A stretch of DNA of 64,000 nucleotides, from contig OZ014423.1 of the NCBI GenBank assembly GCA_963965975.1, forward strand, positions 868,001-932,000, in the 5' to 3' direction. Both the position numbers and the translations under genes were made by a program. The notes under the pieces are model-generated. The model made no database searches, had not been told where the DNA came from, and was given only the letters and a program-made list of their open reading frames with translations. Source of the stretch: Xestospongia bergquistia (taxonomy: Eukaryota > Porifera > Demospongiae > Haplosclerida > Petrosiidae). Shown one piece after another: positions 27,701-41,975 of this stretch. The stretch's first letter is position 1, and every line of letters begins with the position of its first letter.

Positions 27701-27804
27701 AACACTTCCTTTAAGGTTTTTATCAGCTTATGATGGTGATGTAGTCCATTCTGGGCCTCATTTAAATTATGAATAATCTTACTCTGAAGATCTGATGCAG
27801 TCAT
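22860..27804 (-). CDS. NCAPG: condensin I subunit CAP-G (NCAPG)
   Basis: HEAT-repeat subunit of condensin I, needed for mitotic chromosome compaction. ATG at 27802-27804. The first exon (about 26732-27804) holds KREPAAERLVEFVAKFAI, an acidic spacer of E residues, then HEAT repeats with KAVRFRVCQILSKIF and YPLVRLYASLALSYLQDP, and LHRLDVESSPDVAELVL; these follow human NCAPG closely. Further on TAEGLAKLLLATRVVSVPL and LLLLWYNPTLQEEDRLRAVL mark the second HEAT block (25150-25330). The C-terminal third is basic, Ser/Thr-rich and encoded by small exons (24210-24464, about 23960-24016, 23057-23167), ending at the stop 22860-22862. An intron near 24150-24190 has a CA microsatellite and one near 24676-24718 a GA run. 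Promoter side: a TTTCCCGCC site 22 bp upstream of the ATG. Confidence 0.95.
23880..23965. repeat. 43-bp tandem duplication, NCAPG 3' region
   Basis: The segment GTAGTGGCTATATTTACTAT followed by GACATACTTAGTAG appears twice in direct order (about 23890 and 23931). It overlaps the acceptor side of a NCAPG exon and makes an artificial repetitive reading frame. Confidence 0.6.
24152..24187. repeat. CA microsatellite
   Basis: Uninterrupted CA run of about 18 units in a NCAPG intron. Confidence 0.9.
24676..24718. repeat. GA microsatellite
   Basis: GA run with one AA interruption, in a NCAPG intron next to an exon end. Confidence 0.9.
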
Positions 27805-28027
27805 TGTAGGTCTCTTGGATAGAAATTTCCCGCCAGTGACAAACCCCGCCTATTAATTAAAATTCTCCAAATAATGCTCAAAAAGACCACACCTCCAATA
27901 AAGCAATAACCTCCTGCATTTAGTTTGCTGTTCAAAAGGTAAGTCATACAAAACATATCAAACAAGCAACAATAATTCCCTTCGCTTATTTGTTTTTATA
28001 ACTTCACTTTGTAGGTCGCAAAATAAA
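27805..28027. promoter_or_regulatory. bidirectional promoter NCAPG/EXOC8 with E2F site
   Basis: 223 bp between divergent start codons. TTTCCCGCC at 27826-27834 matches the E2F consensus and lies 22 bp from the NCAPG start, in keeping with the cell-cycle control known for condensin genes. The EXOC8 side may include a short 5' UTR intron: GGTAAGTCAT at about 27938 and a TTTGTAG before 28015. Confidence 0.6.
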
Positions 28028-30139
28028 ATGAATTTAGAAGATAGACTATCATCATCAGATTTTGAAGTGAATGGCTATATTAAGGATATAGCATTTCGTT
28101 TTGATAGTTCAGATGATCTACTAAAGCACAAAAAACAAATTCAATCAGTAGCAGAAAGAACAGCTCAAAAACTCAAACAAAATGTCTACCAAAACTATGC
28201 CCTTTTTATCGATACATCAAGAGAGATCTCAGCTCTTGAAGCAGAAATGTACCAACTAAGTCACCTTCTAAATGAGCACCAAGGTTTGACGTCTACTATT
28301 CAAGCCATAAACACTGTTAACAGTGAAGAACAAATGTCGCACATGGAGGCAGAGACCCAAGAAAAGCACACCATCGCTTCATTACTAGAGACTGTTGAAG
28401 GAAGTTCAACTGTCACTGAAGTACCTGGTCGCTATGTTGTGTACGTGTCTAATTTAATTGAGATGGATCCTCAAACTCTAGAATCAGTCCAGACCGTTAG
28501 AGCCTTCCTACTCAATGACAGCTTGATGTTAGCCACTTTGATTAAAGCCAAAAGAAAGGGTCCTATAAAGTATCATTTTCAGGCCCTTTATGAGCTAGAT
28601 AACTTAGCTATAGTCAATATAAAAGACACTGAAAAAATGAAGCATCTCTTTCAGATTCGTATGTTTCCTGATAGTCACATGTTCCAAGCAGATAATGAAG
28701 TCACAAAATCTCAGTGGATGAAACAGTTAGAGAGTACAAAACAGAAACTTGCCACTGAACGTGAGACATTGAAACAAGTAGAGGTTCAAATGACAAACAA
28801 AATGGGATCTCGGCGTCATGAACCAAACAATAGAGCGGTAAGTGGTTTTCGTGTGTTACAGCGTCAACCTACAGAAGTGGCCTCTCCTAATTGGGTCAAA
28901 GATGCTCCTGAAAATCTGGACGTTTTCATTGCTCAGAGAGAGTTTGATCAAGCTGTTAATCTCATTGAACGTGTGAAACGGCATCTCAAAGATTGCTCTG
29001 ATCAGATTGCTCTTCGTGATATCAGAGCTAGAGTTAACCATCGTGTCAACCTTCTTGGAGAAGTTCTTATGAAAGAGCTACAATCTTCGCCTTCAGGTTC
29101 TCTACGAGGCGGACCACGTGCAGCCAGAAGAGCTATCAGCCTTCTTTTGCGCCTAGGTCGAGCAGCAAAAGCATGTGAACTATTTCTTGAGAATCATTCA
29201 CGTGTGACTGATCACGAATTGAGACAGATAAAAATGGAAGGTGCAACAACTATTTATATAACCAATGTGTCTATTACTTTCTTTGCCAGTCTCCAGAATG
29301 CTGCAAAAGAATTCAAAGAAGCATTTCAAAATAATTCTAGCAGTTATTCTGCTTTTGTTACTTGGTCTATAAAAGAAGTGGATCTCTTCTTGAAGACTTA
29401 CTGTATCGAGAGCATATTCCCACCTGTTAGAAGCAACCTGAATTTCGTAATGGTTGCTGAATGTGTCGCAACAATACGCCAACAATGTCAGACCCTCCTT
29501 AAATCGGGCCTAGATCTTGACTTCAAAGTGATGAACTTCCTACATAGCTACCTTTCTCAGGCTCTGATGGATGCTAGAGAACTACTTGAGGACAAACTGA
29601 GTACTTTAGGTAATGCCGATACGTGGGATCCAAAGGATTGTCGAGAGAATCAAGCACAAGTTGCTGAAATTCTTCTTCAACTTGAAAACATAGGTGTGCC
29701 AAGTCCATCAAACCTCGTTAATGATAATATTGTTGACCTTAGTGAAACAACTTTCACATCTTGTCAGAATATTCTAAGCTACGTCGATAGTTACCTCAAA
29801 ATCCACACACCAGAACTCTTGGAAACTTTCATCGATTGCCTCTCTGATCTTTTTAGACATATCATGGTTGCCATCATTGGGAAAGCTATGGAAGAAGTTG
29901 CTCTACTTCCAAAAACAGATTTTCTTCTTAAAAATGCGGAATTACTTATTCTTAGTGCTCTACCAGCGTTGGCAATCAAAATTCAGGAGCATATCAAACA
30001 AGACATTCCAGAGATGGTGGATTTGCAGCAAGAATTGAAGGACCACATGGAGTTAGTTAAGAGTGGAATGTCAGGACGTTATGTTGAAGTTGGTGGCGAA
30101 GCTGAGGATGAGTTTGATGATTTAGAAGATCAAGTATAA
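28028..30139 (+). CDS. EXOC8: exocyst subunit EXOC8 (Exo84)
   Basis: Exo84 subunit of the exocyst, the octameric tether for secretory vesicles at the plasma membrane. 703 residues in one exon, close to the 725 of the human protein. The N-terminus has the Vps51-like coiled region (KKQIQSVAERTAQKLKQNVY, then FIDTSREISALEAEMYQL). A PH domain spans about 135-245 (GRYVVYVSNLIEMDP, RAFLLNDSLMLATLIKAKRK, the terminal helix SQWMKQLESTKQKL). The rest is the cullin-repeat helical rod (NLDVFIAQREFDQAVNLIE, then RAAKACELFLENHSR). It ends in an acidic tail before the stop at 30137-30139. The vertebrate gene is also single-exon, so absence of introns here is not odd. Divergent from NCAPG. Confidence 0.96.
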   Translation: MNLEDRLSSSDFEVNGYIKDIAFRFDSSDDLLKHKKQIQSVAERTAQKLKQNVYQNYALFIDTSREISALEAEMYQLSHLLNEHQGLTSTIQAINTVNSEEQMSHMEAETQEKHTIASLLETVEGSSTVTEVPGRYVVYVSNLIEMDPQTLESVQTVRAFLLNDSLMLATLIKAKRKGPIKYHFQALYELDNLAIVNIKDTEKMKHLFQIRMFPDSHMFQADNEVTKSQWMKQLESTKQKLATERETLKQVEVQMTNKMGSRRHEPNNRAVSGFRVLQRQPTEVASPNWVKDAPENLDVFIAQREFDQAVNLIERVKRHLKDCSDQIALRDIRARVNHRVNLLGEVLMKELQSSPSGSLRGGPRAARRAISLLLRLGRAAKACELFLENHSRVTDHELRQIKMEGATTIYITNVSITFFASLQNAAKEFKEAFQNNSSSYSAFVTWSIKEVDLFLKTYCIESIFPPVRSNLNFVMVAECVATIRQQCQTLLKSGLDLDFKVMNFLHSYLSQALMDARELLEDKLSTLGNADTWDPKDCRENQAQVAEILLQLENIGVPSPSNLVNDNIVDLSETTFTSCQNILSYVDSYLKIHTPELLETFIDCLSDLFRHIMVAIIGKAMEEVALLPKTDFLLKNAELLILSALPALAIKIQEHIKQDIPEMVDLQQELKDHMELVKSGMSGRYVEVGGEAEDEFDDLEDQV

Positions 30140-30481
30140 AAAATAACAGTCTTTAAATTATTGTTTTTTAGTCATTAACCTACGTGTGTGTTTTAAGAAA
30201 AGAATACGATTTAGCAATATTTATCACTATTGTAATGTTTTTATAATTTAATTTTAGTGAGATAATGGTAGAATGGTTTAATAGAGTCAATAAAACCATT
30301 GTTTTGCATTATCATTAGGCATTAAGATAGGATGTAGTAACTATAGTAACTATAGTAACTATAGTAACTAGGTAGAGATATACAACAGTATCGACCAGCT
30401 CTCTATTTACTAGTTAGAAATACCCAGTCAAAATACTACTTACTGACAAAAGGCTCTTTTATAAATCTAATTATATGATAT
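30140..30481. other. intergenic, convergent EXOC8/CFAP119-like
   Basis: AT-rich 3' flank holding AATAAAACC near 30290 and a four-fold 11-bp microsatellite (ACTATAGTAACT-type, about 30340-30372). No gene is seen. Confidence 0.6.
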
Positions 30482-32059
30482 TTAGTTGCAACTTTTCTCT
30501 ATTTTAGAAAGCTTTGCAGTGTAAGTTGTCTCTCTGTCTTTTAATTTTTGCAGCAGCTGTTCCTAAAGATTACTAGTAATTGAAGTCATTAGTTATTATA
30601 TGTTATGAACCTGATATATTGATATAGTTGATGAGGTCATCTGTTTCATTAAGGATTTGACTTCTTCAGGAGTGATATTGAGTAATAGAGATGAAGGAAG
30701 ATCTAGTGAGAGAGATCAAAGATTATTCTTGTAACTATAATAGTATGATGTTATTAATTTTATTATGTATATGGGATACAGGCTACCAATATTGCTAACT
30801 ACATTACCTAATGATGGTGACTTTGTATTTTCTGGTAGCTGGGGGTCTTGAACCTGTTTTATAACAACAGAGGTTTGGGAGCATATTTTCTATGTTTACC
30901 TGTGACAGTGAGGGAGGGGAGTGTGATAGTGGAGGATGAGGTGCAATAAAACGATTGTGGAACTCTTCTGTCACCGCTTCTTCCAATGGAGCAGGACGCA
31001 GTGTATTTGAGTCAGGTGGTAAGCATATTTGAACCTTTGAGGAAGGGAAGGCAGCATTCAATAAGGTAAGATCATAAAGCACTGACTTGAGTTTGGATGT
31101 GTTCTTCTTCTTGTGTCTCCTCAAAAAGGAACTGAAATAGTTGATAATGTTGAATGAGACTGGTATGAATATAATCAAGACATTTGTGAGCTGTTTCAAG
31201 AGTAAAGCATTGAAGAGAAGTCTGCTGTGAGATACCTATACCACTGAGATACTGTCCCAACTGTTGAAGGTTGTTAGACAAGGAAAGGTGCTCACCTATA
31301 TATTTATAGTCATCTATTAAAATTCATCTATCTATTTCTCTATACACCCAACTATCCACTCGTCCATTTTTCCATCCATGCATCCATTCATAAATTACAA
31401 ACCTACTTTTAATGTTCTCTAACAATTTGTGTAGTAGAGTAAAAAAAGCTGACTGTTGCTCACAAGTGAAATGATTTTCATGCGCAAATCTTATTAATTA
31501 ATAAATAAGCAGACATTTAAAGTTTTATTCTTACATATATCCTGATACAAAGTAATCTAGTGTAGCTGCCTGTTGTAAGTCTTCATTATATTGATTCAAA
31601 GAGAGTAATCTTGCTAACTCACTAGGAAAGATACAAGTATAATATATAGCTGATGTTGTGGCAGTTAATTCACTTTGCTAATTCATCAATTGTTAGAGAA
31701 TTTAATCTTGTGATATGCTCTTGTGATAGCACCTTCCATGCAAATTGATCTGGAGGTGGCATTGCTTCTTCCTCCTGGACCTATACAAAGATGTTTAGTT
31801 TCCATGGTAACCAGACTACCCTCCCCAAATATTCTATTAGTATTTATAGTTTCTCCTTGTCTGGAGATCTTACTTCTAAAACGCTCTCTCGTTTGCTTGA
31901 TCTACTTTTAGACTGAGCTGATGTAACACTAGGACGAGACTTTGCAGAGAGTGCCATTACCCGGTGAAGGTTATCCCTTTTGTTCAATACTGGTCCACGC
32001 ATGCGCAAATTATATACGTGTATTCGTGGAATAAAATTATAGCCATGCTGTTTTACCAT
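30482..32059 (-). CDS. CFAP119/CCDC189-like ciliary protein
   Basis: Read through about seven short exons. Either ATG 32057-32059 (MVKQHGYNFIPRIHVYNL) or the inner ATG 31956-31958 (MALSAKSRPSVTS) could start it. A basic Ser-rich head is followed by QEEEAMPPPDQFAWKVL, then TLDYFVSGYI and FAHENHFTCEQQSAFFTLLH (31440-31640), and CFTLETAHKCLDYIHTSLIQ with HYQLFQFLF (31100-31210). The last two blocks follow the pattern of CFAP119 (CCDC189), a sperm-flagellum and axoneme protein, where a similar EQxSALF helix and a YFRHFKLYKYVF helix occur. A Pro-rich segment (LPPDSNTLRPAPLEE) and a final helix EQLLQKLKDRETTYTAKL lead to the stop 30482-30484. The match is by remembered pattern only. Confidence 0.55.
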
Positions 32060-32326
32060 AAATATCTATGGTTTTATATAGCCTCACACAGCTAGCAGTT
32101 GCTATGTTAGTGGTGTCTTCCAGTGTCTGATGAATCGCCCCTATTTTTTTAGAATTCCTGTGATCAACCAGCAAACAGTGTTGTTCTAAGTAGGACTAAT
32201 TGGCCATTAAAAGTATAACTTAAGTTTTGAATTTATGCTAGTAATCATTTTCATAGCTGCCGTTAATGAGATTCATAGCGTACACAGCGCGCCCCACAAT
32301 AGCATGAAGACAAAATCGTAAGTACA
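32060..32326. other. upstream flank of CFAP119-like gene and RNA candidate
   Basis: AT-rich sequence turning GC-rich near 32283-32300 (ACAGCGCGCCCC). It would have to supply the promoter of the CFAP119-like gene and any upstream element of the RNA candidate. No coding signal. Confidence 0.5.
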
Positions 32327-32351
32327 TATAAAAGGAAACTTGAACAGTCAT

Positions 32352-32720
32352 GAGTGCCAGTGTGTTGTGGGCCAGCGTTCTGCAATGCATCAGACCTCTG
32401 AGATGGTTACCAGCATACTCTACGGAGTATCCGAAAGGCCGACTAGGATAGGGCTGGTAGTCTCCCTTTAAACGAGACGAGGCTGGTGTATTTGTGGTTC
32501 CCGGTTCCTGAATGCGACATTCCCTAAGAGCTGGAATCCCGTACGGCTGGTTTTAAGTTAGGGCGACGCTCCAGCCAGGATTACCTCGCGAAGACGAGGG
32601 TTACCAAGCCAGGTGGCGGTCCCAGCTAGCAATAGCAGGGAATCCTGGAGCCTAAGTGGAAGCCTGAGTGGGTGAGCGAGTAGGAATCGTTTGGGCAACA
32701 CACAAGGGTTTTTTTTTTTT
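32352..32720 (+). ncRNA. candidate structured non-coding RNA, Pol III-like signals
   Basis: A block of about 350 bp with GC content far above its flanks and no useful open frame. TATAAAAGG (32327-32335) sits about 25 bp before the proposed 5' end, and a 12-T run (32709-32720) follows directly on the GC-rich part: the layout of type 3 Pol III genes such as U6, 7SK, RNase P or MRP RNA. Stems are visible, for example CCTCG-CGAAGA-CGAGG near 32583-32600, GGCTGG with CCAGCC (about 32541 and 32573), and TACTC-TACG-GAGTA near 32416. I looked for the conserved cores of RNase P/MRP, 7SK, SRP, U-snRNAs and a telomere template and did not recognise any. A retroposon with a T-rich end is the alternative. 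Ends are estimated. Confidence 0.4.
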
Positions 32721-32852
32721 AATAAATTTAAACTACTGGGAAAGAAGTCAGTAGAACTGGTCCTCAGTCTGTCATAGACAACATTTCATAAATTTGACTT
32801 GTATGGTATATACAAAATATTGGGCAACACACAAGGTTTTTTAGAATAAATT
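32692..32852. repeat. direct repeat of the RNA candidate's 3' end
   Basis: TGGGCAACACACAAGG followed by a T-run and AATAAATTTA occurs at about 32692-32730 and again at about 32820-32850. The second copy has six Ts and lacks the GC-rich body, so it is a truncated copy of the terminal part or a separate element end. Confidence 0.7.
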
Positions 32853-33283
32853 TATTTTGTGCATTAAGTTCTGTGTAGACAGAGTCAGACAAATAGTGTT
32901 GATAGTCTTGATGTATCTTACATGTACTATTCTAAAACTAAATGCAATACTTGATAACTACATTTGACAATTCTTGTAATACTGAGTGTGACACTAAATA
33001 GTATAGTTAGTGTCTGCTTGTGTCAAAATATTTGTTTTATTGTGTTAATTTCAAATTACTAATGTAAAGTATCATTGTCTCTTTTTTATGTTACAATAAA
33101 TAAAAATCCTTACCCAACACTATAAATCTAAAGAAGGAGTTAAAAATTTGCTTGCATTTTATTATTCATTACCTAGTCGAAAACCACACCCATTTCAGGT
33201 CATTACAGACAGCAGTTTAGGTAAAAAGCTATAGTTGACTTTTGTATTATACATTTCTTAACTATGTTTTTTTAGGAAAGAGA
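32853..33283. other. upstream region of PSMD4
   Basis: AT-rich, no coding signal. A short leader exon ending CAGCAGTTTAG before GTAAAAAGC (about 33220) and an acceptor TTTTTTTAG just before 33276 suggest an intron in the PSMD4 5' UTR. Confidence 0.45.
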
Positions 33284-35175
33284 ATGGGAGTCGAATCTAT
33301 TGTCATTTGGTGAGTGAATTATCAGCTTTTTAAATACATTTAAATATATTCCTCATAGTGTGGATAACAGTGAGTGGATGCGTAATGGAGACTTTATTCC
33401 CACAAGACTACATGCTCAACAAGATGCTGTCAATGTAGTTGCTCGTTTCAAGACTAAAGAGAATGTAGAGACATCCATTGGACTGTTAACATTTAGCGAG
33501 TAAGTTGGACAACATTTGAAAGGTGGAGCTTGTTGCCGTAGTAACACTAGTACTATAATAGTTCAACTTTAAATATATGTTTTATGAGGTTGATTCATAA
33601 TGACACAATGTGAAACTCTGTGCCTTTTAATTAACCTCTATTAAAACAGGGGAATTCCACTAATTAAGGCCAGCATTAAATTGAGGTCATTGTTACAAGA
33701 ATTTCACTTCACTTCCATTTAGCACTCAAGTTCGTGTACCTCTGACAACAGACTACAACAAAATTGCTAAGAGCTTACAAACTGTTGAGCCCAAAGGTAG
33801 CATTAAATTCCTTACTGGTATCAGAATTGCTCATGTAAGTTAAATTTGGAATATCAATGTACTCTTTTCCCTAACACTTAGCTTGTTCTGAAGCATCGAC
33901 TCAATCGTAACCACAGGACAAGAATTATAGCATTTGTTGCCAGTCCAATCTCTGAAGATATGAAAGAGGTATTATGTATGTTATATGTTGTACTATTGTT
34001 TATTTATTTATGATAGATGGAGCGTTTAGCAAAGAGATTGAAGAAAGAGAAGATTCATGTTGATGTTGTTAGCTTTGGAGAAGAAGAGGAGAACATTGAT
34101 AAACTCTCTCACTTTATTGAAACTATTAATGGCACAGAACAGAAAGAGTCCAAGTACAATAGACCACCAGCTGCTCCATCTTTATTTTTTCTCCCTACTC
34201 AGATGTCATCTTGTTCAGGCTCGCCCTGGTCCTATGCTTTCTGATATTCTTATCAACTCACCCATCATGGTGGGCGAGGATGGTAAACCGATTGGATCTG
34301 GTTTTGACTTCTCTATGGATCCAATGGCAGCTGATGATCCTGAGCTAGCTATGGTCTGTTATAACGAAACATTTCTCTTTAACTTGAACTTATATCGTCA
34401 GGCTCTCAGGGTTTCATTAGAGGAACAACGCCAACGTCAAGATGAGGAGACACGTCGTGTTCAACAAGAGTCTTTGGAACAGATGCAAACAGGAGAAGGT
34501 AACCTTGTAATTATAGAAATGATTCTAACATTAATTTACTTCTATATATTGTATTTTGTTTTTACAGTAGATGGAGATGAAGATAAAGGTGGATTTTTAG
34601 CTCAGGCAGGTACTGCTGAACTCCCATATAGTGAAGTAAGTTCTTGTTTCTATTAATTGCTGATGCAGTCCTTTAACACAAAAATAGGGTATCATTGGAC
34701 TTGGTAACGTGCCGGTAAGTTCTTGTAGGTTCATGCCATTAATAGTATCAAATAATTTAGGACATTTCCTCAATGTCTGAAGAAGATCAGTTAGCACTGG
34801 CTTTACAAATGTCTATGTCAGGTAAGAGTACAAGGTGCTTTTTTACATGTTGTACACGATTGTTTTCTTAGGGATGAATCAAGCCATGGAAACAGAGGAG
34901 ACAGAGACAACTGATGCTAGTACTCTTCCTGGTACTGCAGAGAGAGAAGAAGAGGATGTAGAGATGCAAGAATTGATGCAAAACAAGGAGTTTTTACAAT
35001 CTGTATTGAGTTCATTACCAGGTGTTAATCCTGAGGAAGCTCTTCAGAATTTACAGGAGATGACAGAAGCTGCTGAAGAGCAACAGAAGGAAAAGGATGG
35101 TGACAATCAGGTAAGTCTCAGACTAAAGAGGCATAGTGAACTTATATCTCTCTCTTTTAGGATGAATCATCATAA
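33284..35175 (+). CDS. PSMD4: 26S proteasome ubiquitin receptor PSMD4 (Rpn10)
   Basis: Rpn10/S5a, the regulatory-particle subunit that binds polyubiquitin. ATG at 33284 ([20 protein letters not shown]). The VWA domain occupies about residues 1-190: [15 protein letters not shown], then [27 protein letters not shown] and [19 protein letters not shown]. Two ubiquitin-interacting motifs follow: [19 protein letters not shown] and [16 protein letters not shown]. The C-terminus has [20 protein letters not shown], the conserved tail helix, and ends DNQDESS at 35173-35175. Small introns of under 60 bp (for example 34149-34202 and 34354-34400) must be removed to restore the conserved reading; the open frames that run through them are artefacts. 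Confidence 0.95.
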
Positions 35176-35817
35176 AATAATCACTGAGGGTGTAATATGA
35201 CTAGGAATTAATGTTTACTTTTGATTTATTCACTGACATTACTCAACTATAAACTCTTTCAAATGATGTGTTTGTCATAACGCTATATAGCATGATTCGG
35301 TCCACGTGTGATCGCGACAAGACAAAGGGTTAAAAAAATTAACCACTCCTACCATTTTGAACAAGGTTGCAACGGAAGTCTATATTGGGTGTGGTGCTGA
35401 GGGTCTCTCTCACTTTTCTTGTTGTCTTGTTTCCAGTCGTCCTGCTGCACCTCTAACAACCGTCAATTCAACAATCAGTTCTCGAGTCATTTCTACGTGT
35501 AAGTATTGAATTGCAATAATTGTATTAGGCGTAAAATATCTCGTATTTCTATAACTGTTCTATCTTCAAAGTATCCACTATTTCAAGACGTAGTTATGTT
35601 TAAATATTGTTGTTAATTTGTATGTATATAATACATATTATACAATAATACTTCAATGTAGTAGTATTCTAGATAATAACATTTACCCTAGGGCTGTTAT
35701 TTATAACCAGTTTATAATTGCTTGCAATATCACTAATTATATTCTTGTTATATTTATAATGTTTCAATTCTTACTTTTAGGCAGTGTTAATTGTTTCCTA
35801 TTAATTTATCGCTAATT
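35176..35817. other. PSMD4-GRK intergenic and GRK 5' leader
   Basis: Contains a GC-richer patch near 35400-35500 that ends TTTCTACGTG before GTAAGTATTG, a good donor, so it is probably a GRK leader exon; an acceptor TTACTTTTAG lies at 35780 before the ATG exon. Confidence 0.5.
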
Positions 35818-40911
<5,094 letters not shown>

Positions 40912-41759
40912 CAATAATTTATATCTAAAACTAAATACAATACCAGAAGAGAAATATTTTAAAAATAATTTGTGGTTTTCAATATTAATTATATTACATC
41001 ATTTTTTGTTAAAACATTAATGTAATAATTCTACCTGACATGCTTCATGTGTCCAGGTGGTCTTAAGACTGTTTTAGACCACATGTTCTATTATATATAT
41101 AGTTTGTCTATTTCATATCATTTTATTCTGTTGTTATGTATGCAACTAATAAAGGCAACTAATTAATTACTGATGTTCATAGCAACCAATGGAATTAATT
41201 TACTATTATTGCATGTGTTGCAACATGGGTGTGGTCAATTGAAGTATTTTGTGACGACTTTTAAACAACATCATAAAACTACTGACAACTTTCATTCTTT
41301 AATATTAAGGAGTTCTTACTAGCTTGCTATAATATACCAGTAACATAAAATCTATCTTAGGACAATTTATTATAATAATTGAAATCTCGTTTATGAAGTT
41401 AAACTATTATATTATTGTCTTTATTTTCTCTTTCTTTTCTCAAGATTAGTAATCCTCATTAAACATTAGAAGATCATTAACCTGTATTAAATGTGTCAAC
41501 ACATCTTTCTGCCTCTATGAGTTTTCTCTCTTTCTCTTTTGGTGTTCTCTCTCTCTCTCTCTGTTATACATATGACATTGTTGTTCACTCAAACTCTGTA
41601 CATGTATTATGTAATCTTATGTAATGGCAGTTCTTTAAAATTCAATTGTTCTTTTGTAGTCAATTAATTTTTAGTTCTGTATAATCAGTTAATTTTGTAA
41701 TGAATTCTAATTAATTTGCATGTTCTATTAATTGTACTCAGTGTGAATTATTATTTAGC

Positions 41760-41790
<31 letters not shown>

Positions 41791-41975
41791 TTGTTGCAGA
41801 CAACTTAAGAAATAAAGTTCTGGTTAATTAAAATCTGTTTAATTATCATAATCACGTGACACTGACAGGAAATTATTTTATAATTGTCGGTATTCGGTAC
41901 AGCCCTTAGTCACTCTATCGGCTCATCAGACGCTCGTCCTCTCTTCTGTTTAGCAGGTGGATTCAAGGTTGCAAT

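Noticed and set aside
28028..30139. EXOC8 as a retrocopy because it has no introns
   Set aside because: The vertebrate EXOC8 gene is also single-exon, the frame is complete and conserved, and it has its own divergent promoter.
32352..32720. SRP RNA, RNase P/MRP RNA or 5S-derived element
   Set aside because: Short resemblances exist (for example TGGGCAACA and GTCCCAGCTA as in SRP Alu domains), but they are in the wrong order and the conserved cores are missing, so no name was given.
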